Assembly (NCBI RefSeq): GCF_002127325.2
Contig: NC_035435.2
Span: forward strand, 118,957,464 to 119,021,463
Source: Helianthus annuus
Lineage: Eukaryota > Streptophyta > Magnoliopsida > Asterales > Asteraceae
Direction of reading: 5' to 3'
Length of the DNA: 64,000 nt
Shown: positions 12,289 to 22,813 of the stretch, piece by piece
Position numbering within the stretch: the first letter of the stretch is position 1
How the letters are laid out: every line of letters begins with the position of its first letter
Notes under the pieces: generated by a model
The model's database searches: none
What the model was told of the DNA's origin: nothing
The model's input: the letters and a program-made list of their open reading frames with translations, nothing else
Position numbers and translations under genes: made by a program

Positions 12289-12680
12289 ATCTTTTTTTTC
12301 GTCCTCGAAAAAGAATAATGCAAACGGAATCATAGTCAAGATAGTCGATCGGGACAAAAGCTTAGATTATTTTATTAAATCGATACTCGTGTTAGCCGCG
12401 ATTGCAAGTATAATGATCCTCTTAAACCCAACCCGGTTTCAAGCCCTTATCATGCAATTTAGGTTCAAGTTCGATCAATCCACCTAGGGTCTCACGCTAC
12501 GAATTGCAAGTCCACCTACTCCCCCCTCAAGCTTATAGGACAAAAGGAACCACCATTGGGTTATTTTCCAACCGCCTTATACCAAGATCAAGAGAGTTTA
12601 AAATCAAATCTATTTTTCCATTTTTTTTTCATTTTCATTTTTTTTTCATTTACGAGCGTAGACGTTGCTTTCCCTAATCC

Positions 12681-12826
12681 TAGAGGTATTCCGGCTGTAG
12701 AGTCGCTATCCCCAACCACAGATTACATAGGCCTCGGTACTTTTTATTTATTTTGCAAGGTCGATTTCACACATTCTAGCGGTATTCCGGCTGTAGCGTC
12801 GCTATCCCCAACCACAGATTACATAG
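12681..12826 (-). repeat. Paired ~50-bp direct repeat, R1 right unit
   Basis: Copies at 12681-12730 and 12777-12826, matching 5461-5606 with a few base changes. The second copy reads GTAGCGTCGC here. Confidence 0.85.
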
Positions 12827-13289
12827 AATGGCTACTTTCATTTAGTTTCTAGCTCGCTTATTTATTTATTATTTTTTTTTCAACGAGATAATGACCAAAA
12901 ACTCTAACGATCTTAGCTTATAACGGCATCCCTTATACTATTATTGGCGGTTTCAATTTCCCCACTTTCCCTAGATAAGAACCCACTAGTAGACCGACAA
13001 TTAGGTATAATTAATATCAAAGGAACCCGAAACCGAATCAAGCCTACCCGCGCATCCCAAACTAGACACAAGCACGAATATTTTATCTCATATTATTATT
13101 ATTTGAACCCGATCAAAAACCCGACTTTTCTATCATTTTCCGTTTTTATTTTGCAAACTTCTTATTTCAAAAGAACATTTTCTGATTTTTCAATTTTTTG
13201 GATTTTTGAAATTTTTTAATTTTTTTTAATTTTTTTTTTTATTTTTTATGACTCAAGACTCTACTAACTAGATACACAAAACAATAGTT

Positions 13290-13328
13290 CCCATCCCCAC
13301 ACTTAAACTTTACATTGCCCTCAATGTA
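13290..13328 (-). other. Hairpin plus internal polypurine module (R1 right unit)
   Basis: Identical to the left-unit module: hairpin 13311-13328, purine tract 13290-13304, about 1 kb from LTR b. Confidence 0.8.
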
Positions 13329-13577
13329 AGATGGAAACCGACTCAAAAAACTAAAAATAAATAAGAAATAAAAGACCAGGGGCAAATCGGAAAGGACTTA
13401 GCTGGTTAAATTCTCGCGGATGCTCCAAAACTCTCGTCCAATCCAGCTCGATCGTATAGCATTTCGGTCGCGATCGGCTTTGACACTGACTGGTACACTT
13501 GATAAATGCCTGGAATTTGAATAAACAGCTCCAAAATCACCCGAATGGAGATTGAGTACGGGTGGTACGATTTAAAC

Positions 13578-13897
13578 CTGCATAGACAAAAACAAGCAAA
13601 AACCAAAGCAATACCAACTTGACACAAACGACTGACTCAATACTACTAAATTAGACTCAATATACAAAATAAATGACTCACTATACAAACTACCGAAAAT
13701 ATACCAAATATATAAAATTACAAACTCTACAAAACCTCCCCACACTTGAATTTAATCAGGAGGCTTCTCTTTGACCTGGACCCTGTCCAACCCGTTTAAT
13801 TCCACCCGAACCTCAAAAATTTTCAAAAATGTATTGGTGGAATTATAAAATATTTTAAAATTTTCAAACGGGTCAGACCACCAAAATTTATACTTAC
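13578..13897 (-). other. Candidate spliced intron in R1 (right unit)
   Basis: Same donor CAG|GTAAGT and acceptor TATGCAG as 6359-6678, shifted by 7219 bp. Splice sites are unchanged between units. Confidence 0.45.
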
Positions 13898-15080
13898 CTG
13901 GAAGAAACCGAATGCATGACATGTAGCGAGAAGACTGATCGTGCGTGAATTGTAATGGCTTCTTCTTTTCCATCTCGCCCCAACCATCGATCCTCTTCCG
14001 GTTTAGATCCTTTCTCTTTCTTTTCTTTGCCTTCTCCCGTGGCTTTTCTGATTTTTCAGGTTCACCTATCACTAATACCATGGGCCAGTTGTGGTGTTCT
14101 TCTTCTTCCACCACTCTCGCAGGATGATCCCCACACTTAGTTTCTTCGTCTGGTGTAGGTTTTATTACCTCTCTCAGTTCACCTTCAAGTAGAGCATCAA
14201 AGTAAGCTATGTCCCCATCAGAGTACAACACTCCTACCTCTTCATAGACCGGTAAACCATCTAATTCTAACTCTAAAAACTCATCCTCCCCAGACGACTT
14301 AATTTCAACCTCTTCAATTTCTTCCTCTGCACCAAACATTAACCCTAGTGAGTCTCCTAACTCTACTTCCTCCTCTATCACTTTTTCTTTTTCCACTTTA
14401 TCAAACATCCAACCAGTGGAATCCCCCAATTCCACTTCTTCTTCAATTATTTTTTTCTTCACTAACGACCTTTGATACGCCGCCCATTCTTCTTCATCTA
14501 TTTCATCATCAGAGTCACTCCCGAAGTCATATATAATACCCTTCTGGACCGGAGGTGGGACTTCGTCGTCCATTATCGTCTCCGTGACTGGAATGATCTC
14601 CTCATCTGACTCTTCTTCTACTTCCTCTAGCTCACCCCGCTCTCGAACTAACTCCTCTACTCTCTTTTTATTTCTCTCCGTATATTCAGCCATGCTTTCC
14701 AGGGTAGCTTGATTTTGCGCTATGAACTGCGCCATTTGTGTCATTGTCTGAGCGAACATCTCTTCTATCCTACTCATACTACCCTCAAAACCTCTATCGC
14801 TCGTCTGAACTAGGTTACATTGCGGCTGCTGATACAGATCATTGTAATATGGCCGATTATCATAACCTTGAAAAGAATATCCCTGTGAAAAATATGGCTG
14901 CGGCTGCACAACAGGGTTAGTATAACGTGTGGAGTACCTCGGGGAATATGGACAAAATCTAGATATGTGAGGTATACCACAATTTTGACACATAAAAGGG
15001 TTGGCGTCACATCGTGCAGAGGACCCCTCATATTGTGGGCACTTAACAGTAAAATGAGGTCCTCCACAAATTTCACACAT
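13752..15080 (-). CDS. Gag-like zinc-knuckle protein of R1, right unit (442 aa)
   Basis: Same protein as at 6533-7861, with two visible residue changes in the acidic part (an Asp to Tyr and a Met to Ile around residues 286-291). Two CX2CX3HX4C knuckles, coiled coil, acidic repeats, basic cluster KPREKAKKRKRKD and the aromatic tail are all kept. The ORF lies 127 bp from its primer site and would be the first frame on the transcript. Two intact copies argue for recent origin rather than for selection. Function in RNA binding is inferred from the knuckles. Confidence 0.75.
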   Translation of the reverse strand: MCEICGGPHFTVKCPQYEGSSARCDANPFMCQNCGIPHISRFCPYSPRYSTRYTNPVVQPQPYFSQGYSFQGYDNRPYYNDLYQQPQCNLVQTSDRGFEGSMSRIEEMFAQTMTQMAQFIAQNQATLESMAEYTERNKKRVEELVRERGELEEVEEESDEEIIPVTETIMDDEVPPPVQKGIIYDFGSDSDDEIDEEEWAAYQRSLVKKKIIEEEVELGDSTGWMFDKVEKEKVIEEEVELGDSLGLMFGAEEEIEEVEIKSSGEDEFLELELDGLPVYEEVGVLYSDGDIAYFDALLEGELREVIKPTPDEETKCGDHPARVVEEEEHHNWPMVLVIGEPEKSEKPREKAKKRKRKDLNRKRIDGWGEMEKKKPLQFTHDQSSRYMSCIRFLPGKYKFWWSDPFENFKIFYNSTNTFLKIFEVRVELNGLDRVQVKEKPPD

Positions 15081-15206
15081 ATTTACAAGACTCAAGAAAA
15101 ATAAAAGACACGGACAATTAGACTCCTACGACTCAATATACAAAAGCAAGTAGCACGTATGTGTCAATTAAGTCCAAACAAAGTAATCAACGCAATTGCC
15201 AAAGAG

Positions 15207-15224
15207 TCCCCGGCAACGGCGCCA
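15207..15224 (-). other. Primer-binding site, tRNA-Asp (R1 right unit)
   Basis: Second copy of the 18-nt tRNA-Asp match, six bases left of LTR c. Its presence shows that the right unit is a complete element in its own right. Confidence 0.9.
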
Positions 15225-15230
15225 AAAACT

Positions 15231-16996
15231 TGATGTGCTGAAAATGGGTCAAATAAAACTAACTAAAATACCCTAATTCTAGACTCTCTAAGCTTTAAAT
15301 TTATAAAACTAAGACTCGACCTAAACCCTAAACACACAATCGGCAAGTGAACCGATCGAATGTAGTAAAGCTAAAGTAAGTCCGAGTATCGAACCCACGA
15401 GACTCTACTGACTACGCTACGACTCTATCTAGACTCGGACTGACACGACATACTAAATTGTTTATTAATTTGGGGGGGGTTTCTAAAAATCCTAAATAAA
15501 ATAATAAAATAATACTAGAAAGCTAGACACGAACTAAAACGAAGGGTCTGATCAGTGAGAATGAAGACTACCTAGGCTAGACGCAGGCTAAAACTCGGAA
15601 TGGATTCCTAAATGATAATGATGTGGTGTGGAACCGGGATCTTAAAATTCTCACCTCTAGGGAAATCTAAGGACCCCTAATCCCTCTCAAGAGCACACTA
15701 AGATTCCCTAGAGGTTGTTAAATCACCGGTTTTCTAGATTTCTTGTCCGTCCTCTAGTTTCTTGAAAGTGCTTATGTAAGACGCTCTACTTTGCCGCGCG
15801 AACGTCTAAAGCAACTATGGGTTTAATCTTGGCTTGATAGACAATGGGTGGTTAATTCCTTTTAACTACTCCTAGACCTACCAATATCCTCGAGCCTTTC
15901 CGCGACGAGTCTAGCAGCACACTTGATTTTAATTAATTACCGAATATTGTTCCTAAGGTTACTAGTGCACTTTTCACCCTAAAGAATTAATGACCTATTA
16001 TGTGATATAGACACTCACCTAAGTCAAAAACCCTAATTCAACTCTATTCCGTGATAAAGACCGTCACCAAGAATTGAATGGAACAAATAAACGATAAATA
16101 AGAAATCACAAGCATACAAACGCACCAAGACAAACTATCATAGTGTTTACAATACAAGAAAAATCACAACCACATCAATAATCATATAAAAATCCAAACT
16201 TTGTCATGCCATAGTCATCACCTAGGTAGTTTATGGTTTTTAGCCGGCAAACATCATCAAAAACAAGATCAAAAACATAGTATCAACTGAATTCATGGGT
16301 AACTAAGTCTAAACAAACAAAGAATGAAAGAAATAGGTATGTAGAACCCGAATCTTCACTCCCGAGTGCTCAAGAATGCTATCCCGATGATTCCACGCTT
16401 CCAATATGCTTCCAACACGATCACAGCCTTCAATCAGCAGCCAAAATCGCCCTTAAGTTGCCCTAGTTCGTCAATAATTGGCTGTGTACGCGTATATCTT
16501 CATATATAACCACAAACCCTAACTTGCCATGCAATCCTCATAATTCTGCCGACACAGTCTCTTTAGGCGGCCCGCGTGAAGTACTGGCTTGATCTTAAGC
16601 GGGTCGCCTAGGGTTTAAACTTCTGATTCGCTTTACAAATCTCTCGCGGCCCGCCTAGTGTTTCTGTCTAAGTTAACGCGGGACGCGAGAGTGTGTTGTT
16701 CCTTTGATTTCTCCTTTAAGTCAATGCGGGGCGCGTGACATTGACTGTTAAGTCAACGCGGCCCGCCTGGGAGCTCCAGAACTGCAAACTTTCTTCGTTT
16801 CAGCTCCCGACTTCCTCGGTTTCCGTGCCAGCCTTCCGACATTCCAGATTTCTGCTCGTTTTCGCTCCTTTTGGCTGTAAAGACCTGGAAACACAAATAA
16901 ATCAATAGTATGTACATTCTAAACTAAACCGACACTAAAACTAACTAACTAACGACTAAAACCGACGCGAATACCGATGTATTTTGCAATACATCA
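15231..16996 (-). repeat. R1 LTR c (5' LTR of the right unit)
   Basis: 1766 bp, followed at once by the target duplication AGTGT (16997-17001) and the rest of copy A. It carries its own TATA box (16501-16508) and GC motif array; one motif is altered (GGGACGCG near 16682). Confidence 0.95.
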
Positions 16997-17034
16997 AGTG
17001 TTCACTATATCCTGTAAATATAACGTTTTCTGAT

Positions 17035-17760
17035 TTATCCTAAGTTTTCCCCTAACTTGATTCGGTAGAGATGGGAAAATGCAAGACACCCAAAGATTCT
17101 TCCATGTTTAACACATGGTTTGCAACTGCTCCATACCTCATGATGTTTGGTATTTGATAAACTTTTGGTGTGGGGGTACACTTTAGAAGATACGCAACAC
17201 ATGCCATCTGCCCAAAATTTGTTTGATAGATTCTTATCTTTTAGCATGCTTCTCCCTATTTCTAACAAAGATCGATTTATTTCCTACGACTACCCTTTTT
17301 GTCGAGGGCTATATGGAGTTTCAATCTGATGATAAATGCCATTTTCTTGTAAGAAAGCAGTAAGTTCATTGCTCTTGTACTCTCCTTGATCAAGCTTGGT
17401 ATAGGTGAAAGATTGGTTGTCCTTGTCATTAGGAGATTCACCCTCTTTCTCATCCAACAGCTTGGGATCAGTTTCCAGAACTTTAAGGTCACTATCATTC
17501 AAATCCAAGTGTTCCCCCTCTTCGTGCCAGACCTAGTTCTTTTTCAAGGACCGACGCCCAAATGAACACCCTTCTTGCTCTTACTAGACTTCAAGGAAAC
17601 ATGAGAAGCAATGTTAGTAGGAGATCAAGAACTCGGACATCTAAAGTAGGAACGACTGCCTCGGTAACCTCCTCTTGCAAACCCACCCACGTGATGTCAT
17701 ACTCGCCCCCATCATTATAGGCGGGAACCGGACTCCATCTGATCAAAACCATAACCTCAT
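17035..17760 (-). pseudogene. Decayed Ty1/copia integrase fragment (copy A)
   Basis: On the minus strand broken frames give ENGIYHQIETPYSPRQKG, MLKDKNLSNKFWADGMCC and VKHGRIFGCLAFSHLY. These match the copia integrase core around the third acidic position and the stretch after it (family patterns: ENGI-H---TPY-P--NG, SML---LP--FW-E, VS-LR-FGC-A). A further broken frame lies at 17560-17760 with a single-base loss relative to copy B. No RT or LTR is attached. The order of pieces looks rearranged, since a hydrophilic stretch rich in Asp/Glu precedes rather than follows the core. Confidence 0.6.
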
Positions 17761-18548
17761 GTTTTACTTTTTTTTTCCTCCCTTTCTCGTCTCTCCTTAT
17801 TACTTTTCCTTCACAATGTACTTTACCTTAGAAACACCTAATCTTAACCTTGTCCCTAGGTATCCCTAAGGATTCAATAAACATACTCTTACTTGTTTAT
17901 CTTTGGAGCATTAGGGTTTGTTATACTTGTTGTGATTTAGGTTTTCTGATGCAATTACTTAGTTCATCTGATAAATAAATCACATTTTTTCTTTTATCTT
18001 TTGTCATCCTACTTTCTAAATACAAACACATTTTTCTTTTTCAAGGCATTCTACAATTTAGGGATGTAGTTGGTGCGAATGTCCTTCCAAACCACATCAA
18101 AGAGAATTTATGGTGCGGTTGAAAGATGTAAGTAAACCTACATTTAACTATTTAATACAATGATACATTCCCACGATGTCAAGCATAACTTCAAAGATAT
18201 CCACGTTTCATAATTCTATATACATGTTCCCCTTATTCATTTAGTTACTTTGCATGCATGTGTTTTTTACAAGTAGTGGAGTAGTGGTTATTATTTCCAT
18301 TTTCCAATTTCCATTTCCTATGTAAGGTTGATGTTGGGTCAAAATACGTTGTATTTCATAGTAGTTTGCGTTGATTTTTAATGTGTTAAATATGTTAATC
18401 CCATGTTGAATGCAGCCGCGAAAGAAATGCTATACGGTTGCTGTGGAACAAGGCTCATAGGAATTCAACCGCTTAAAATCAGGGGAGTCAGTTCCATTTC
18501 TCTTATGTTTCGATTTATGTTTGTAGATGAGTCGTGAGGTTTGCTCTC

Positions 18549-18585
18549 CATTGAGGACAATGAAAGAAATAAGTGTGAGGAGGGA
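18549..18585 (+). other. Hairpin plus internal polypurine module (R0, copy A)
   Basis: CATTGAGGACAATG (5-bp stem, 4-nt loop) followed by AAGTGTGAGGAGGGA. It sits about 1 kb before the terminal purine tract near 19575, the same spacing as in R1 and R2. Confidence 0.65.
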
Positions 18586-19084
18586 GACTAGCATCTAGTT
18601 GTGTCTTAACTATTAATTAGTGTCAGTGTCAAGTTATTATGATATAAAAAATAAAAAATAAAAAAATTTGAAAAATTTGAAAATGTCTCGTAAAAGGTTT
18701 TGCAATAAAATGGAAGATGATAGGTATGATCAGTTCTTGGCATTTGATTACTATATATATGAGATTACAAACGGTCAGTCACACGTCTAATTTAGGATAT
18801 GTGGGTAGGCCCAGCCAGTTGATGAGTTCCTTAGGATTGATATAATATACCGTAAAAAATAGGAGTCTTGTGGTTTCTCACCTTAGGAGCTATGGCAAAG
18901 CAAGCTGAAACTGTGGAGAGTATAAGGGGTACATCATAAGTAAAAGCTTATAAGTTTTCCGATTAAATTGGCACACCTGTTTCTTTTTATGAAAATAAAT
19001 CCGAAACAACGTAGCGCCCAAAAAAACATTCCATCCATTCATTTGAGCTACATGTTTGGAAAAAAAGGAAAAACAAAGCCTATG

Positions 19085-19210
19085 GTATTAACCACTGGGA
19101 TGGTGACTCGGGTGGGGTATACCCGCTAGGTGGAGTTAGAAAAAAAATATTTGTGAAGTTTATGTCATTAACCACTGGGATGGTGATTCGTGTGGGGTAT
19201 GTCCGCTAAA
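19085..19210 (+). repeat. Paired direct repeat in R0 (copy A)
   Basis: ATTAACCACTGGGATGGTGA occurs twice, 76 bp apart, each followed by a CTCG/TTCG...GTGGGGTAT tail. Position in the element equals that of the pairs in R1 and R2. Confidence 0.75.
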
Positions 19211-19725
19211 CTGATCATAAGCTAAACATGTAAAGCTCGCAACATCATCCATCCATCATAAGTTTAATCGGAATTGCATAAAAGTTTTTTATATATGAGG
19301 ATAGATATTATCTTTTAACCTTATAAGCTTGAAGTGGGATTAGACGGCGTTGTAGTCTTTTGAGTGTGAGACCCATAGATGACTATAATCACTTGAACTT
19401 AATGAATCGTGAATAAGGGCTCGGAAATTGGCGATTGGGTTTAGGTGGATCTTATACCCGCAATCTTGGTTAACGTGTGGTTTCATTTGTTAATAAACTA
19501 ATTGAATATATTAAGTGCCAATGTTTCTGATTGTGATTCCATTGCAGAGAATTTTTTTCGGGACGAAAAAAGATAAGTGTGGGGATGAAGAGAAAATCAG
19601 GTTTGGGTGAAAACTGCCAGGGCTATGCGTTTAACCAAAAATTTCTCATGGATATGATCCCTACTTACGCTATCTACGTAGTTTAAATAGGTTTTTGATT
19701 GACCCTTACGACAGTTATCAAAGGC

Positions 19726-19733
19726 TATATAAG
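19726..19733 (+). promoter_or_regulatory. TATA box in putative R0 LTR
   Basis: TATATAAG, followed about 55 bp later by the start of T/C-rich tandem repeats. Consistent with an LTR U3-R boundary; only the motif is seen. Confidence 0.35.
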
Positions 19734-19779
19734 TGGTAGATTTGTTGAGATTAGTATAAATGAAATGTAATAAATTCTA

Positions 19780-19888
19780 AGATATTCTCTCTAAAATTCT
19801 TTCTGGATTCCTTCTTTATTTCTTTGGCCAAGAAGATATTCTCTCTAAAATTCTTGCTGGATTCCTTCTTAATTTCTTTGGCCAACAA
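19780..19888. repeat. 54-bp tandem duplication, two copies
   Basis: Units begin GATATTCTCTCTAAAATTCT and end CTTTGGCCAA, period 54. Both copies also occur in copy B near 32564-32673, so they predate the segmental duplication. Confidence 0.85.
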
Positions 19889-20204
19889 TTGATTGTTGGA
19901 ACCACATAATTGATTATTGGAACCACGTCATACAACAATTATTTAGTTCGAATTCCATTGATCATTGTGTGTCTTCTATGTTTGGTTTATAGGTATCAAG
20001 GTTTCTCATGGACGAAATGCTATAGACGTGGAACAAGGTTTCAGGAGCCACCATTGCTATAGTCTCTACACCTAATACTAGGCCCCACAATCAAGCGTGC
20101 CTTAAGCTTTGGGGTACACCTAAGGCATTTGAGATGGCAAGAAGTACCATTTGGGATAAAATAAGAGATGTGAGTCTTCTAATTTCAAGTGCTAGTGGTG
20201 TTAA

Positions 20205-20680
20205 ACAGGTCGTGTTCACAGGTTGACGAGTCCAACCCAACACAAATATTCATGGGTTAACACGAACACCACCATTTAAGGATAACAATGAAACTCGAAC
20301 CGATGGGAAAACCCAAAACAATAGGGACGGGTATGGGGTCGGTTAATTGGGTATGGGATTATCTTTAATTTTGACCCAAACTTTTTGTTTTTTCTCACAT
20401 TCATATTTAGAAATTACATTTTTACAATAAAAAATACATACGTATAAAAGTAATTGTATTTTAATAAAAAAATCTTATGTCAGTAAATATTTTAAATTTA
20501 AATCCTGGCATAAAATACCAAATTAATTTAATTTATGACATTAAACACACTTTAAAATTAAAAAATAAATGGGTTAAACGGATCAACTCGTGAACCCGCT
20601 GAGTTGACACTAACATGACTCGTTTAGCTAAACGGGTTCTCGGGCTTGACCCGAAACTGACCTAAACCTAAACTCAAATC
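20205..20680. mobile_element. MITE-like repeat with GGTCGTGTT / AACGGGTT ends
   Basis: Left part reads CAGGTCGTGTTCACAGGTTG and right part AACGGGTTCTCGGGCTTGAC, with an AT-rich centre. Paired GGGTTGACACG-type inverted motifs are common in small plant DNA elements. I cannot define the ends or a target duplication. In copy B, R2 is inserted inside it. Confidence 0.35.
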
Positions 20681-21096
20681 CATGAGTTTCTTGTTAAATT
20701 CTTGTTGTTTTTTCATGTCGTGACATAAAGTATCACCATTTTGGTGTATTTAGTTTTGTGATTCGAAAAAACATGTTTTAACACTTTTAAAAGCTTAAAT
20801 TACATTTATACTATGTATATTCTTATTTGTTGTTTAACTACTCGACATTCGTTTGGATCGTTACGGTGGCGACATTCGCTATAGTAATAGAAAGAGAAAA
20901 CCTTACATCGATAAAAAACAATAAAAACGAATATGATGTTGTTTAATTGATATCAATACAGTTTGTTTGTTTGCGTTCTATGTTTATTTTTTTACAACAT
21001 TGTGATATAAATATTATTGCAAAGAATATTGTGCCACTATCGTACCAAACCTAACTGAAATCTATTGAACAACATTTGTATCATTTTCAGTATTTG
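20681..21096. other. End of duplicated unit with reverse-oriented Helitron-like subterminal
   Basis: AT-rich, no gene. The complement of 20870-20960 matches the sequence that precedes the Helitron-like ends at 111 and 985 (ATATTCGTTTTTATTGTTTT), so such an element lies here on the minus strand. Identity with copy B ends at 21096. Confidence 0.45.
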
Positions 21097-21189
21097 TTTA
21101 AAAATTACTTGTCAATATGTGATATACTTAATATTATTTTTTTTAAGTTTGGATATGCGAGTGATTCAAATGTGATATTGCATTCACTT

Positions 21190-21990
21190 CGGGTCTCTTT
21201 GGTATATGCAGTAATGAAATGAATGGGAAATGGAATAGACAAGGTTATGGAATGGATGATATAATGAAATTGATCATCACCATTCTATGTCTTGTTTGGT
21301 TACCATATGTGAATGGAATGAACAATTACTTTTTTGTTGTTTGGTATGCGAAAAAGGACAAAGGAATAAAAACAGATGGCGGTGGTCAGTGATGGGCGAT
21401 GATGGGGCGTGGTGCTAGGTGTCAGTTGTGGCGTTGGCGGTGGTGGTGGGTGGAGACGATGGTGGTGGTGGTGGATGATGGTGGAGGTAGGTGGCGGCGG
21501 TGGCGATGGTGGTGACAGGGGTGGTCGGAGGTGGCGGTGAGTGGTGGCGGTTAATAGCGGTGGTGATCGGAGGTAGCAGTGGCAATGGTGGCGACGATGA
21601 TCGAAGGTGGGTGGTGCGATGATCGGAGGTGGCAATGGCGACGGTTGGGGGCGGCAACGACGGTGGCAGACGGAGGTGAGTGGCGGCGGTAGGTGGTGGC
21701 AGCAATGGTGGCGGGTGGCGGCGGATGTGGGTGACGACGATGGATGACGATGGTGGTGGTGGTGGTAGTGGTGGTAGCAACGGTGGTGGGTTGTGGTGTT
21801 GTTAATGAAGGGTGAAAAGGGAATGGAATGGAAAAAAACAGGGGGTCGGACGGAATGATTTTGAGGGAATGAAATACATTTTGGAATGGACGATTCCATT
21901 CAATCGACCAACCAAACACTATTTTCTTCATTCCCTCACAATAGTCCATTCCATTCCATCTCTCATTCCTAGATACCAAACGCTTAATTG
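21190..21990. mobile_element. MITE-like element with GGT-rich core
   Basis: TTTGGTAT at the left (about 21198) and ATACCAAA at the right (about 21973), each followed inward by GGAATG-rich sequence, form imperfect terminal inverted repeats. The centre (21375-21800) is a purine-rich irregular array of GGT, GGC and GAT triplets. Its complement gives long His/Pro/Ser/Thr frames, which are by-products of the array. No clear target duplication. Confidence 0.45.
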
Positions 21991-22804
21991 ATATTACATC
22001 ATTTAAGTTTGTTACTTTTTTGTGTAACTTTGCACCCAATTCGATTCAGAGGCAACCAACTAATGTATACATGATGCTAAAGGATTATGAATCATCGATC
22101 TTGATTTTTTTAATATTGTTATCAAAATTTAAACTAATTTATAATATAATGGTTTGTATCGGTCAATAATTAAGATTAGGTAAAAGAGGGGAAGGGGAAA
22201 CACAAGAGTGGTAAACTAAAACCGTTATGGTACAGATGCAGGCAGTGAATCGGTACATTCGGTAAGGTATTTGATATTGACTTCTCATTAATTTCAATGT
22301 CGGTATACTCGGTACCAGTATTTTGGGACGGTACCTGTCACATCCCTAATATATGCGAAAGAAAAATAAATAATAAATTAGAAAAATCAGCTTTATTATT
22401 CTGATTGGATGGTCAATAGTCTTTGTTCTGCTCCTACAACTAAGAGAACAAAACCATCTCATAAAAGAAATCCCATAGATCACGCTGGTGAACCTCAAAT
22501 AGTCATTTTCACCGTTCAACTATTAATCGAAGCTTAGTCCTCCTAAACACCATCTCTGCTCCTTCACTCCATTACATTTTCCGGTTTGAGTCTTACATGG
22601 TAACCGAGGTATCCTATTAACCTTATTTGATGTTAACGGTTGTATCTATGCTTATTAAACTCGCACTTAAATGTGAAACCACAAATGCGCATTTTCCGAC
22701 GTAAATGATAAAGATGACTACGTTCATTTTTATTAATTTGTTTTGCTTGTCTTGAAAACTAAACCTCAAATTCACTGCAGTTGATGTAACTTATAAAATA
22801 ATTA
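21991..22804. other. Noncoding spacer with Helitron-like scraps
   Basis: 22220-22350 repeats the CGGTACATTCGG / CGGTACCAG type modules seen around Helitron-like ends. From 22380 to 22804 I see nothing assignable; a mixed-composition stretch near 22440-22620 has no open frame. Confidence 0.4.
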
Positions 22805-22813
22805 TTTAATATA

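Larger units (their letters stand above)
3287..16996 (-). mobile_element. R1: three-LTR tandem non-autonomous LTR retrotransposon
   Basis: The element starts TGATGTGCTG and ends ATACATCA, with 5-bp target duplication AGTGT at 3282-3286 and 16997-17001. Copy B keeps the empty site (29778-29782). The order is LTR (3287-5052), internal (5053-8011), LTR (8012-12273, itself interrupted), internal (12274-15230), LTR (15231-16996). Transcription would run on the minus strand: primer sites lie just left of the second and third LTRs, and polypurine tracts just right of the first and second. Both internal regions carry the same gag-like ORF and no protease, RT or integrase. LTRs and internal units differ at only a few positions by eye, so insertion is recent. 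Family: gag zinc knuckle, tRNA-Asp primer and PPT context are Athila-like (inference). Confidence 0.93.
18405..19990 (+). mobile_element. R0: 3' part and 3' LTR of an old R1/R2-like element (copy A)
   Basis: Order matches R1 and R2 but sequence is diverged: a splice-acceptor-like GAATGCAG (about 18409-18416), a remnant of the segment GAAATGCTATACG, the hairpin-purine module (18549), A/T-rich filler, the paired repeat (19085-19210), a purine run GGACGAAAAAAGATAAG and the terminal tract AAGTGTGGGGATGA (about 19575). The following 400 bp would be the 3' LTR with a TATATAAG box at 19726. The 5' half and gag are absent. Confidence 0.6.
1..21096. repeat. Segmental direct duplication, copy A (cut by window start)
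   Basis: Apart from later insertions, this stretch matches 24886-39878 in the same order and orientation with only scattered substitutions and small indels. Shared blocks are A 1-3286 with B 24886-29782, A 17002-20343 with B 29783-33124, and A 20344-21096 with B 39123-39878. Without insertions the shared unit is about 7.4 kb. Copy A alone carries R1 (3287-16996). Homology stops at 21096, where A and B run into different DNA. The left edge lies outside the window. Confidence 0.92.

Noticed and set aside
21300..22039. Long His/Pro/Ser/Thr frames on the minus strand (199, 162 and 121 codons)
   Set aside because: They are translations of an irregular GGT/GGC/GAT array in three frames; no domain and no codon bias.
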